Source: Nothopassalora personata
Lineage: Eukaryota > Ascomycota > Dothideomycetes > Mycosphaerellales > Mycosphaerellaceae
DNA length: 64,000 bases
Assembly: GCA_033816765.1 (NCBI GenBank)
Contig: CM066290.1
Coordinates: 186,001 to 250,000, forward strand
Reading direction: 5' to 3'
How positions within the stretch are numbered: position 1 is the first letter of the stretch; each line of letters starts with the position of its first letter. The notes below the pieces were generated by a model. It was not told where the DNA came from. It searched no databases and was given only the letters and a program-made list of their open reading frames with translations. Of this stretch, positions 21,679 to 32,738 are shown one piece after another. The translations under genes were made by a program, and so were the position numbers.

Positions 21679-24026
21679 GAGCTTGAACAGAGGTAATGAG
21701 TTATGAATTGCGAACTGTTGAAAGTCGTTCCCCTTGCCTTTTTGCCCATTTCGTGTAGAGGGTCTACAGTTGCTAACGGGCTCTTGTTGTGGCCTGTCCG
21801 CCAAACTGTGCGTTTAATCGAATAAGCTCTGTCACGCCACACAACGATTGCGTATTCGGATCCGAGAATATCGGTTACCCTTCTTAATCGGGCTAATGCG
21901 AAGTGAAGTATAGTGCTCTACAACAGAGGTCGCCCTCGATACCTTTACCATCCTGGAACACCTCTTACGTTGCCTGACCGCTATACTCCGTTGCGGAGAA
22001 TGGAAGAGTTGCTGTTTCTTAGCCTTAGCGACTATAATTGTAGCCCGACCTCCCCCGGAGACACATAGCCTTGCCAATCCGGGCGAAGCGGCGTCCGGTC
22101 TTTGAACAGATACGCGCCACGGGTGTCGCGATACATTAATTTATTAGATGTATCGGGCCTTATTTGATCAAACAGGCCAAATTCACGGGAGGCACGCAAC
22201 AATGGAAGAGTAATGAAATGAAAATTACGCTACCTGTTGTCTTGGGTGACCTTAGTCAATGTTTGATCGGAATACCCTAAGTTCAGGGGAGGTGTGCACG
22301 ACGTGCGACTGTGCACCACGCGCAACTAACTTCTAACTTCTACAGCTTGCGCCTGAGGCTTCGTTTTTTTGGTATTTTTGCTCGATCTAATCCAGCACAC
22401 TACACCCAAAAACCCCCCGCAATGTCGCTCAGCCTGATCAGCTCCAAACATGAACCGCACACTGATCACCCGTGCCCAGCATCACTACATCCCCGCTTTC
22501 GGAAATTCTTGAACGATATAACCCCCCTGCGCCGACTGGTTCCCATCCACATTCTAGCAACTGTTGTCCCTATGCTCCTTATCAGTCGGCTGACCTGCTT
22601 TATTCAAGGCTCTAGTGATCACGACTGGGGTGTGGCTTGATGGAGATGTTGGTGCAGTCTTCATTTTCAAGCTACAGCTTCCACGGGCTGTTGATACCGT
22701 GGCTCATCCGTCAGGATGCAAGCTCGGGCCAACGAGGCTGTGGTTTCGTGCCGAGTATCTGGGGTGGTTCGCGACTGAGCTCACCTGTTTTGCGCCATTT
22801 CGGTGTGCTCGGCGATGACCATTGCGGTTGGAGGAATTCTGTGACTTGTAAGCAACGTGCAACGTGTCTAAGACAATACCAATGCATCTCGTCATCAGCT
22901 TCATCGCTCGTTGGCTTCCTGCAGTTTTGGTCCACGCAACAGAGACGTCGTAGACATCGATTGTTTTCGAAATGCTCTTACATGCACATACGAGACACAC
23001 TCCAGCAGCGTGTTGTTCCCGTCGTGGAAAGTTATCGCGTACGCGGCGTACAATTTCGATTGGTGGGCGCTCGACGACAAGGACAGCTTCCACTCACTGG
23101 TGTATTTCCACCTTACAGCCCTGTCCAACCCATCACTCCCGCATTCTCCTCAAGGCTCTGACGCTAAGCAGTACTCCCAACCCTAGAAGCATGACATGAG
23201 CTCCGCATACGTCTCCTAAACATCTTTTCATATCTCTCAACCCAAGACAATTTCTTCCCAAGCAAGCAAGCAAGCAAGCACTGGAAATACCGCATCCGTC
23301 GCACGCAGCATCTCCGAGCCCACAGCAGCAATACCCACCCCAATGACCTCCACTTCTCGCTGCAGCGACCAGAGTCAAGGACGACACGAATCTCTCCATG
23401 CTCGCTTCCAGCCTTTCAATCGCATGATCCTGTTCCACAGCAGCGTATCTATTTTTGCAGCGCTGCATAATCTCAACATCGAGTTGCATCTGTACTTTTC
23501 TCCTTGAGCTCCATTTCGTTCGGCAGACAGGCGGCGTGCAGTCGCTGCCAGCTAATGCTCAGTGAGGAACATACGGCGTTCGAGGGTGGCGAGTCGTTGG
23601 CCAGGGCGATGATCCGTGCCGTGATGTTGCTCGGTGATTTTGCTTTGAGAGCTTTTGTCCCGGCGCGGCTCCGCGGTTGCCCAGTACGGCGTTGGGTGGT
23701 GGAGAGTGTGAGCTTTGTTGCGGTTGTGCGCTTGTGGTACTGCGGTGCGTGTGGCAGCCTGCTCTGCTGCTTTCGTGCTACACATGATGAGGATGGTAGG
23801 TTCGAAGAGAGAGAACTTTCGATTGCTTCAACTTGCTGCTCCTCAGGAGTTGCGCGTTCTATCAAGGTCGACGAACTACACATACTTCATCAGCAAGGAG
23901 ATTGTCCGGAACATATGTCTTCGAGCTCACGAATAGCCAATGTTGTCTCAGTTATCTCGCGTGCAGTATATACATGCACAACGACTCACACATCGGCTAG
24001 AACGTCGGCAGCGTGGGTGAGACGCC
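21679..24026. other. Long intergenic region, one doubtful orphan ORF, AAGC microsatellite
   Basis: 2.3 kb without a recognised gene. A plus-strand frame from ATG at 22422 to 22640 (MSLSLISSK..., with a hydrophobic stretch HILATVVPMLLI) could be an orphan exon, but nothing supports it further. A short tandem repeat of AAGC lies at about 23260-23282. The overlapping frames between 22600 and 24050 on both strands look non-coding. Confidence 0.4.
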
Positions 24027-26123
24027 TCACTCAAGCCCCTTACCCTCCTTGAGAAGCTGCACACCATCTTCCCTCAACTTAAACTTCTGAATCTTACCAC
24101 TCGCTGTCTTGGGGTAATCCTCCACCCAGAAAACATACTTGGGCACTGCCAATACATCATCAGCATACCGCCACCCTTACACAGCACTCAACTCACCTAA
24201 GTGCCCACTCAACCTCTCCCTAACCCACTCCCTCACCTCCTTCGCCTCCAATCCCTTTCCCTTATGTCTAATAACGAAAGCCGCCACAACCTCTCCATAC
24301 TTCTCGTCCGGTAAGCCGACCACACTCACATCTACACAGACACATATTGTTAGCCACCATACCAGCACTCGGCGCATCTCCATACATGCCTCCAACAGAC
24401 TCATGCGCAAGCAAACAATTCTCCAGTTCCAAAGGATGAATATTCTCCCCACCCCTAATAATCAAATCCTTGATCCTTCCGGTAATACTAACATACCCCT
24501 CCTCATCCATCACCGCCTCATCGCCCGTCATCATCCACAACTTCCCCGGATCGTTTACATCCGGGATGAGGTTTTCCGCAGTCTTGACTCTATCGCCCCA
24601 GTATCCCTTCATTACCAGATACCCGGAAGTAGCGAGTTCGCCGCGCTCTCCAATATTCAGCGTCCTGCTTCGATCGAAGGGATCGACGACTTTACACTCC
24701 ACGTGTGGGAGCAATTTGCCGACGGTATCGATGCGTTTTTGTAGAGGGTCCGTGGTGGAAGTCATGGCGCTGACGGGACTCGTCTCCGTCATGCCGTAGC
24801 AGATGGTCAAATCATGAAGATTGAGAGTTTTGTGTAACTTCCTCATCAACTCCGCGGGCACCACACTTCCCGCCGCAATCCCCGTCCTCAAATGTTCGAA
24901 TCCCTCATTCGGCACAGTCCCATTGGCAATCAACTCTAGCTCCGCAAGAAACATGGTCGCGACGCCATACAGCGCTGTACCTCGATACTCCTGCACCGCG
25001 CGCAGCGAAGCTTCAGGGTCGAAGGCTTCGGTTGGGAATACGATGGCGCTGCCGTGCGTGGCGGTCGCCATGTAGCCTAGGATGCATCCGAAGCAGTGGA
25101 AGAGAGGTGGTGGGCAGACTACTACGTCACGTGGGGTGAGGAGCATGCGGTCGCCGATTTGGGCGCCGTTGTTGAGGATTGAGCGGTGGGAGAGACAGGC
25201 TGCTTTGGGAGCTGAGGTGGTGCCGGAGGTGAATTGGATGTTGATTACGTCATCTTTGTGGAGGGATTGGTCGGGGAGGGACTGGGTTGAGGCATGTTGA
25301 AGTGCTTCGAAGGGGATTGTTGCGGTCAAGGCTTCGGCGTTGACACGGCCTGGGGAGAAAGTGCGTCAGCAAGGGAGTCCCGTAAGCATATATCTGTAGC
25401 CATTGCCACCCAACCCTGACCCTCCGCAACCTCACAACAAACCTACCCCGTGAATTATCCACCAACACAACCTCCCTCAAACTCCGCACCCTCTCGCTCT
25501 CCCACCTCGTCCCCCCCGCAACCCCAGGCGCAAGGAACCTCAACAACTCCGAATTATCCCTCGGCTCCTTCCTAATCAAATGCGTCTCCGTGCCAATAAT
25601 CAAAAACCCACTCTCCAAATGATTCAACGCACTCACAACCTGACCCGCGTTAAAGCTCGGGTTAAGCGGATTGAGAATTGCGCCAAGTTTAAAAATCGCA
25701 TACGTCGCGATGGCGAACTCGATATTATTTCCCAAAGAGACCGAGACTCTGTCACCTTTTCTGACGCCGATGGACTGCAGGCCGCGGGCTAGGGCGTTGC
25801 TTTTTTCGTCGAGCAGGGAGTAGGAGAGTTGGGCGCGTTGGTGGCGGGCTATGACGCTGGTGGTAGTGGGTCAGTCTGTGGAGTACGACAATCATCATAC
25901 CAATATGTCTGGCACAGTGTGTGTGTGTGTGTGTGTGTGTGTCTGTAGACTCCAAACGTACGCAGGACGATCTCCACATTTCGAGACGATATTGGCAAAG
26001 TGTTCGGGAACGGTCTGTTCGAAGAGCGGGGGCTACGGTCCAAACAATCAGTACTATGTACTACACATTGTCCCATCGTCTCTCAAGAGGCACGCCGCCA
26101 TACCTCACTCGGCCCACGATCAT
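24027..26123 (-). CDS. AMP-dependent acyl-CoA ligase (medium/long-chain, FadD-like)
   Basis: ANL-superfamily enzyme that activates a carboxylic acid as acyl-AMP and transfers it to CoA. Exons complement(26109..26123), (25962..26032), (25447..25856), (24390..25349), (24197..24331), (24027..24145), about 569 aa. AMP-binding P-loop is [12 protein letters not shown] (usual TSGTTGxPK has Gly where Ser stands), A5 is YGMTETSP, A7 is [15 protein letters not shown]8 is [18 protein letters not shown], and A10 is [11 protein letters not shown] with the catalytic Lys. Intron 24332-24389 appears to use a GC donor (GAG|GCATGT). Only this choice gives [19 protein letters not shown] with normal spacing. Intron 25857-25961 holds a (GT)13 microsatellite. 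The first five-residue exon is tentative. No PTS1 is seen (ends GKGLE). Confidence 0.85.
25917..25942. repeat. (GT)13 microsatellite inside an intron
   Basis: Thirteen uninterrupted GT units on the plus strand, within intron 25857-25961 of the acyl-CoA ligase gene (read as AC on the coding strand). Likely length-variable between strains. Confidence 0.95.
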
Positions 26124-26867
26124 GTGCCTTGGTGAGTAAAGTCCTCGACGAAACTGCTACACCTCTCGAGCGTAGCCTCGGCCATGAAGAATGTAGTCTG
26201 TGCCGACAAGACTTGCAGCCACTCAAAGCCGGAAACATGCCTCGTAACGTGCTTCATGAAGCTGGGAGTGGAACGCAATGCCTCCAGGAGGAGAAAGACG
26301 ACAGACATCTATCGAACTGAGGAGACATGGCTTTCGTTGTACCTGAACGGGGCCGCCCGCCCGGATGGAGCAAGCAAGCGAGCAGGCGTCATGAGGTGGG
26401 GTAGTTCTAGGGAAGTGTACAGTAAAATTCTACTGTAAACTCACACGGCACGGCGGCCGCTTGAAAGTTCTGCCATGCATGCACAGTATTGTCTCGGAGC
26501 GATAGCCGAAGACCACCGACGACTGGAAAGGTGGGTCTTGCGGGAGACGGGCGGATATGAGTGCGGATATGAGTGCTGTTGAGACATTGCAGTATACAGT
26601 CCTCCTGCTCTTCGCGGGAACTCACAATCTCGCTCGCTCGCAACCAAGATTCCCTCGGACTAGATAATGCTCGTAGTCTTTCCAAGATACATCGACGTCC
26701 TGCTCCGTCGAAAGCCCATTCGGCTCGTTCACACGCCGAACTCCGTGCGCCATGCGCCATGCTTGGGCTCATGCTCTCTCGTGTCAAATACAATGCAGTA
26801 AGGCCAGATCGATCCGCTGTCGTCCGTATGCTCGTGTATGTTGCATGATTGAAATCTGCTGGCGAGC
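26124..26867. other. Intergenic region, nothing recognised
   Basis: Upstream of the acyl-CoA ligase start and downstream of the PKA gene's stop. A 184-aa minus-strand frame (complement 26407..26961) overlaps the PKA 3' end on the same strand and lacks family features. It is not called. Confidence 0.4.
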
Positions 26868-28199
26868 CTAGAAGTCGGCGAAGGCGTGGTCGTATTTGTC
26901 GCGCATCTCCTGTACAAAGATGTAAGCAACTGTCTCCGATGTCAGATGGGGAGTCGAACATACCTTCGTGTACTCATCCTTCTCCTTCGGCTCCGCATCG
27001 TACTCATCGAAATTCCTCGTATCGTCCGCACCTCTCAGATGCGGCACTATAGGACCCTTCATCCGACGGTGATATAAATCATCCCAGTGGATGCTCTTGA
27101 ACCACGGATGTTGCTTCACAGCACCTGCGCCACCCTTCATGTTCCCCAGTCTCTTGCTCACATCAACAGTGCACAGACCACCAATAATGTCCCGTGCATC
27201 TTTCGACATGGCACTGGGATACCGCACCTTGCCCTCGACGATCTGCTCATAGATCTTCATGGGGTTCTGATCCCAGAAGGGCGGCTGCCCCACGAGGAAC
27301 TCATATATCAGTATGCCAAACGCCCACCAGTCCACTGCTGTGCCGTGACCAGTGTTTCTGATCACCTCGGGCGCCAGATACTCCGGTGTGCCGCAGAGAG
27401 TGTATGTCTCCCCTGTGGTCTTGTCAGCTTTCTGGCGCTTGCGTCCATCAGCCTTTGGGTACGCACTATTGTCAATCTTTTTCGCGAAGCCAAAGTCCAC
27501 AAGCTTCAGATGTCCCTCTGCATCGATCAAGATGTTCTCGGGCTTGAGATCCCGATACGCCACGCCTTCCCGTTCGTGTAAGAATTCGAGGATTAGCACT
27601 ATCTCGGCGGCGTAGAATTGCGAGGTGGGCTCGTTGAATCGTCGGGCTCGCCGCAGGTAGGAGAAGACTTCGCCACCGGGGCAGTAGTCGAGGAGCATGT
27701 ACAGGGTGGTGTCGTCCTGGAAACTGGCTACCATGGTCGTTATGAAGGGATGTCCCGCCACGGCGGCAAGGACGTTGCGCTCGTTGCGCACATGCTCGAC
27801 CTGCTTCAGGCGGATCACATCCGGCTTGCGCAGGATCTTGAGCGCGAAGACCTTGTTGTTGTTGTTGTTGTTGTTGTTGTCGCGCTCCTTGCGGTTGGCC
27901 AGCCTCACCAACCAGACGCGCGCGAACGTGCCCGTGCCCAATGTCTTGACCAGCTCGAAATCTTCTTTGCGCAGGACTTTGCTCGAATGCCCGACCGGCT
28001 TCGTCTGCGGGTCCTTCACAATGTCGTCGGGCTCGAGCGGGTGTTTCTCCGCTTCCCATGTCGCTAGCTTCGTCTTCTCGTCTTCGCGCTGTGCGTTGCT
28101 TTGTCGACTGTCTCTGCTGCTGTTGTGGGAGTCGCCGTCCTGCGCGTGGTTCACTCGGTGAAAGCGCGATGCAATGTTGGAGACGACGGCCGGTGGCAT
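26868..28199 (-). CDS. cAMP-dependent protein kinase catalytic subunit (AGC kinase)
   Basis: PKA-type Ser/Thr kinase, held inactive by a regulatory subunit until cAMP rises. Exons complement(26964..28199) and (26868..26909), 425 aa. Glycine loop GTGTFARV is at about 88-95, ATP-binding Lys121 in FALKIL, catalytic loop YRDLKPEN, DFG motif VDFGFAKK, activation-loop Thr in TYTLCGTPEY, then YLAPEVI. The AGC tail ends in the hydrophobic motif FADF. A run of eight Asn (108-115, AAC codons) sits in the beta2-beta3 loop, and the activation segment has an insertion of about 20 residues (DNSAYPKADGRKRQK...). These features resemble the divergent second catalytic subunit of filamentous fungi. Intron 26910-26963 is 54 bp, stopless and in frame, so its removal must be deduced from GTATGT...ACAG and from the FxxF tail. 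Confidence 0.92.
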   Translation of the reverse strand: MPPAVVSNIASRFHRVNHAQDGDSHNSSRDSRQSNAQREDEKTKLATWEAEKHPLEPDDIVKDPQTKPVGHSSKVLRKEDFELVKTLGTGTFARVWLVRLANRKERDNNNNNNNNKVFALKILRKPDVIRLKQVEHVRNERNVLAAVAGHPFITTMVASFQDDTTLYMLLDYCPGGEVFSYLRRARRFNEPTSQFYAAEIVLILEFLHEREGVAYRDLKPENILIDAEGHLKLVDFGFAKKIDNSAYPKADGRKRQKADKTTGETYTLCGTPEYLAPEVIRNTGHGTAVDWWAFGILIYEFLVGQPPFWDQNPMKIYEQIVEGKVRYPSAMSKDARDIIGGLCTVDVSKRLGNMKGGAGAVKQHPWFKSIHWDDLYHRRMKGPIVPHLRGADDTRNFDEYDAEPKEKDEYTKVCSTPHLTSETVAYIFVQEMRDKYDHAFADF

Positions 28200-30450
28200 G
28201 GCGTCGGGCTCGCCAGTCGCAGAGGTCTGTCTACAGTAGTTCTACTGTATCTCGGGAGAAGTCGGATCTCTGGCGGGACTGGTCGTGGGTCGTCGCAAGA
28301 AGTGGTGCAACGGTGTGCTGCGGTCTGCGATGTGCCTTCACGACTGCGACATGGCCGCCGTGGGCTTGTCCGCTAGAGAGTCGGGAAGCACGATTTACTT
28401 TTCGCGAGCTCCAGGTCGGCCAGAGGATTCAGCCGCAGCCCGTGTCTTTGTGAGCCCGAGTACCGTGGCCTTGGGTCCGAGGCAGAGTGGACGAAGGATA
28501 GTGGGCGTTGGGGAGAGTGGTAGAGTGGAGGAGGGCTCTGTGGGAGATGCTTCTCTGGCGGTGCTGACAACCTTGGTACCGTACGGTACCAGCGACAGGC
28601 GAAGCTACTGTAGGAACTACGGCGGGACTGGCGTGGAATATCTCATCTCTGAGAGCATGACGTCGCGTTGAACATGTCCCACTTTCAGATATTCGACGCC
28701 ATCACGGGTGACATTGACGAGTTCCGCATCATGGAGAAGCAGATTGCAATGGCTCCCTTTCGACTTCCTCCGTACTGGTTTCGTGTCACGTAGCCGCGTC
28801 GAGGCAGCCATGTGCATCGTCGACGGTGCTTGTGTGCTTGCATGTCGAAGCGTTCTGCATTGAGTAAGGCCCAAACCGGCAACGGCTCTTCACGGAGAGC
28901 GACTTCCCGAGGCTGACTTGGTCCAAAACATTCCTCTTCGGCATGACGGCAGCATTGAAATGACTTTCCATAAATGACATGCATAGAAGAAGCCGAGCCC
29001 TCTTCTTTCACTGCCACGTGCCCCGGAACATGTTGCATGGTTGAATGTGAAGGGCTGACAGGCTGGATAGCTCCAACATGATGTGGATCAGGCCACCGAA
29101 AATTTCCGCTCCACGTCAAGCAGCACACTTGCATCATTATCATCATCATCATCATCATCATTACATGTGCATCGTGGAGTGAGACAAGGCTTCGGTCAAG
29201 TACTTCTTCGCTTCCCTAAGCAAAGAAGTAGGGAGAGTGTTGAAGGAATGAATATAAGCCACTCTGAACTTAGCTCAGGGCGGCGTCGCTGGTTGCAACA
29301 AGTACAGCACTGCCTGATAGTTGATCGCGGACACTGACCATTCTCAGCTTTGAATTCTGCATTAAATGGTTGTTGCCCTGCTCCGTATGAAGACCACAGA
29401 CCTCAGCGACGAGGCCTTCCTTGCTCTCCAGCCAGGCCAGACCTTCGACAGCTACAGTACAGTACACAGTCCAAGCACCCGGCTTCCTTCGGCTACGGGC
29501 CGCGCCGACGCGACTGACGTCATGTAGAGGGCGAGGCAGCCACATCCATCGCCATCTACCGTGTCGTGTCGCATGAGGAGACGCACAAGACGCAGTAAGT
29601 CTTGACATACACGCAATCCCGATTGATAAGCGCTTATCTGACTCAATGTCACTACGCTCTTGCTGTCTACAGCCTGGGTACCGACCTAGTAACTATGACT
29701 ATGGATACTCGCTCTGTACGTTGGCTGCTACAGTAGATTCTCGAACATCAGAGCAGATGGTTGAGAAGTATACTGTACGTGTCGACTTCAGCCAGGGGTC
29801 ATACGCGATTCGCTGTGTGTCACACAACTCCATTTCATGTCTTGTGCTTATGCCTAGCCTTACAATTTCGGTTATGCTTATGTTTATGCTCACGACCACT
29901 GTGTTTCGAATTCAGATGGCGACGATTCTAGCAATCAATGGTAGTATAATGTCGTCAGTACTGCAGGTCAGTCAGTACTGTATTGTGAAAGTCTTCACCT
30001 GCAATAGTTTCACGACATTGCCGGATGCAGGATTCATAGCTGAAAACTCACCGCTCAGCACGAGATTTTGTTTTCAGCTTCGAGTATCCTGGCAGGACGG
30101 CTGGATGCTTCGCCTCAAGTGTGGAGCACCAACACGAGTAGTCTGCAAAAGGAAGAGACAACAACAACGACGGAAATAATCCATTCCAACATGTTCTGTG
30201 CATCTTTTGCGTCTTAAAAAAAGCCATCTCGACCGCGTGAAGGATCCGACGAACTCAGCTATACCACCACACCAACACGTGGGAGGATCTAGTGCTAAAC
30301 AAGACCCATGTTCGATTATGACATCAGGAGTACTACCGTATCCATAATCAACTACAATGACTATAAAACCCCGAAGCAGCCCACCTCAACTGGTGTCGAA
30401 CCCATCAGCCCAAACACCTCGCATCACACCCACCTCGCACGGAATCCATC
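28200..30450. other. Long gene-free region upstream of the PKA gene
   Basis: 2.25 kb with no recognised gene. It includes the PKA promoter side (28200 onward), a perfect 18-bp palindrome at 28574-28591, and a CAT/ATC run at about 29131-29162 that produces a false poly-Met frame on the minus strand. Open frames at 28285-29161 and 29646-30179 show no family features. Confidence 0.4.
28574..28591. promoter_or_regulatory. Perfect 18-bp palindrome upstream of the PKA gene
   Basis: TGGTACCGTACGGTACCA is its own reverse complement. It lies about 375 bp upstream of the PKA catalytic-subunit start codon. It could be a dimer-binding site, but function is unproven. Confidence 0.5.
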
Positions 30451-30931
30451 ATGCTCGGATCATACCTCCTCACCGCCGCCATCGCAGCAAACACTCTCAC
30501 TCCAGTAATGGCCGGAGCCGTCCGCCGCCAGAGTCAAACCCTCCCAAAAGCAAACGAATACCAAAGCAGCGACTGGTAAGCCCCCCACCACCCCTTCTTC
30601 AGCTCTCGCCTCAATCTAACATTCCCCCAGCTCCGGCGACCTCAACTACGGCCACCGCTCTCCCTTTCTCTACGAAGTCACGATGGACGACACCACCCAC
30701 TCAGTCTACCTCGCTCTGCCTCCTCCGGGCCCCACAGCTGCAGAGAAATGGGTCGCATTTAGCGGCAAGAGCAAGAATGGGGGTGTGTGCACTGGGGAGA
30801 TGCTGGGGATTTTGGGCGGCGAGTGTCAGAATCTTGATACCGTCTACTCGAAGAGGGTCAATTGTGTTAGAAAGTGTGGTGTTTTTCCGGATGGGACCGA
30901 GTACGATGTGGGTTGCTTTACGCCTACGTAA
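30451..30931 (+). CDS. Small secreted cysteine-rich protein
   Basis: Family not recognised. Exons 30451..30575 and 30631..30931, 141 aa. The 55-bp intron (GTAAGC, branch CTAAC, CCCCCAG) splits a Cys codon. Residues 1-21 (MLGSYLLTAAIAANTLTPVMA) form a likely signal peptide, followed by a possible Kex2-type Arg-Arg at 25-26. Exon 2 encodes six Cys in a compact region (CSGDLNYG, VCTGE, GECQN, NCVRKCG, VGCF). The even number suits three disulphides in a secreted protein. It sits just downstream of the UstYa-like gene B 3' end and the two converge, so membership of the RiPP locus or a separate effector-like role are both open. Confidence 0.75.
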
Positions 30932-31090
30932 GGAGGGGAAGGGAGTGAAGTCCGTTCGTTGTTGACTCGGTTCGATAGCACTAAAGCTGTAGCTCAATTA
31001 GTACTTCCATGCAGTCACCAAGGAAGGGTATGGAAGCGCGATTGAAGAATGGACACACATCACAGTCTATAACTTTCTTTCTGAGACTGG

Positions 31091-31998
31091 TCATGCCTCT
31101 TCTTTCGAAGGCCTCATCCACTTCGGATTCGCATGCTCCTCAGCATATTGAACGAGCTCGTCGTAGTTCTTACACATATGCGTCGTGCCAATTCCGGAAG
31201 TTCCGATCAGGACTTTGTCTCTGCCTTCGGCAATCGAGTAGGGATCCGCGCCTTCAAGGGCTGTATCTCCATAGCACATGATAGCTACAACGAAGAGAGA
31301 GAGGGGTGGTTAGCAAAGAACCACGGAATGCGAGCAGGGGTCTCACCTTGACGCAAGTAATCAAAGCAGTGTAGAATATGCCGACTGTGGTGGGAATGCA
31401 CCTCTTCCCGTCGTTCGTGCGCACCGTGGGAAAAGCCGGTTCGATCGGTCACGAAGGTTTGGAGAATTGCGTTCTGGTCCGGACTTAGTGGCTGCGTGTA
31501 TCTAGCAAAGGGCTGGGCGGGACAATACTAGGCAATGAAGTTGGTGAAAGGCCGAAATTGGATAGTAATAGTCAGGAGGCGGTAAGCCGCCGTACTGGAG
31601 AGGCGGCGGGAGAGTGTGCTTTTCGGGCTCATGTACTGGCACAAATCCATATCCACCTGACTGGCATCAGCATAGTATCGGCATTAGACCACAGTGGACT
31701 GACTGACGAGGCAGGAGAGCTTTCCATCGCTTCATCAGTTGCTCAATCTCCTCTTGTGGTAGATCGCGAATGTCTTCCTCTGGGCCGTAGATTGAATTGT
31801 TTGACCACACTTGTGGAGTAAGCGGAACTTCGTAATTGTCAGCTAGAAGCTCTCAACCATGGGCAAGATACTTGCAGTCAGGAACCAGTTTGTTCACCTC
31901 TCCGGCGAGGTTGGTGGTTACGGGATGTCCTGTTGAGAGTGCAGCATCATTGTTGATATGATACATGAAGACGAACCCAGCTATGCTGAGACCGAGCG
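31091..31998 (-). CDS. UstYa-family (DUF3328) oxidase, copy B; N-terminal exon not resolved
   Basis: Membrane-anchored oxidase of the family that cyclises or oxidises peptides in ustiloxin, asperipin and cyclochlorotine biosynthesis. Exons resolved: complement(31876..31998), (31708..31827), (31529..31656), (31347..31473), (31091..31284), giving 230 residues. Introns are 48, 51, 55 and 62 bp. The first exon given encodes the membrane helix (ALGLSIAGFVFMYH). Then come KLVPDFPLTPQVW, rebuilt over a GC-AG intron (T|GCAAGT at 31875), and LLPRGYGFVPV. Both HXXHC motifs are present (FHQLHC and RHILHCFDYLRQ), followed by IMCYGDTALEG. An in-frame stop before the helix and an acceptor CAG at 31999-32001 show that a cytoplasmic N-terminal exon lies upstream. 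I could not place it. A poly-G tract lies nearby. Confidence 0.85.
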
Positions 31999-32738
31999 CT
32001 GCAAGCACAGTCAAGCAAGATCAGTCTGATCTTTTAGTGCAAGGCTGTGGTTGGACGCAATAGGCTGTCTGTTTCGGAGAGGCTACGGGCAGCCCCCAAT
32101 CTTAGTCATTACTCCCCCTAGGACTCCAAAATGCGCTTGCCCGCCCGGCGAGGGCTAATGGCATCTATCGTTCCTGTAGCCGCAGAAAACTTGGGGGGGG
32201 GGGGGGGGGGGGTCCACAGTGGGAGTGGCCCCGGAGGGAAGGAGGATCTCGTAGGAGGACCCGAGTGCAGCGGAGGGTTAGGGGGTGAGTATTCACCATG
32301 TGATGATGGGATTTGATTGATTAGTCACATTAGGGGCTGCCCATAGATTTTCCGTGTCTGTTTAACCGACATCATGGATCGCGACCAATGCGTTCCCTGC
32401 CCTGAGCTGCAAACCGACCAGATGCATTAGCGGTCTGTTTCTCATCACATACTGTACATTACCTCTGAATCTTCCTTGCTCATGCGGCCTGGAGATCAAT
32501 CTGATCCCGAGATCGGTGATGGGAAACAGCCGGATACACCCGCCTCAAGGTCTACTGTACCTTTGCTTTTGCGCAGGCCCGGTCAGAACGCGGCCGCAGC
32601 TGTCTCATCACGGTGTGGCAGTCGAGGCTTGAGCACGATCGGTCGATAGAGTCATGCGGACAGCAAAGTTAGCGAAAATTGAGGCATCAATAGTCATCTG
32701 ACGCATGGGCTCCGTGGGCGAACAAGATACAGACTTAT
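31999..32738. other. Region between the two UstYa-like genes, with a 20-G tract
   Basis: Holds the promoter and unresolved first exon of UstYa-like gene B and the 3' end of gene A. A homopolymer of 20 G lies at 32193-32212. A possible exon ATGAGCAAGGAAGATTCAGAG|GTAATG on the minus strand near 32480 was noted but could not be joined in frame with confidence. Confidence 0.5.
32193..32212. repeat. Poly-G homopolymer (20 G)
   Basis: Twenty consecutive G on the plus strand (C on the coding strand of UstYa-like gene B), upstream of its resolved exons. Its length in the assembly may be inexact. Confidence 0.9.

Noticed and set aside
27472..28067. Long frames on both strands through the PKA gene (195 and 149 aa)
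   Set aside because: Shadows of the kinase exon, including poly-Gln and poly-Val readings of the AAC repeat.
28685..29161. 158-aa minus-strand frame starting with poly-Met
   Set aside because: The start is a translated CAT/ATC microsatellite and the rest has no coding character.
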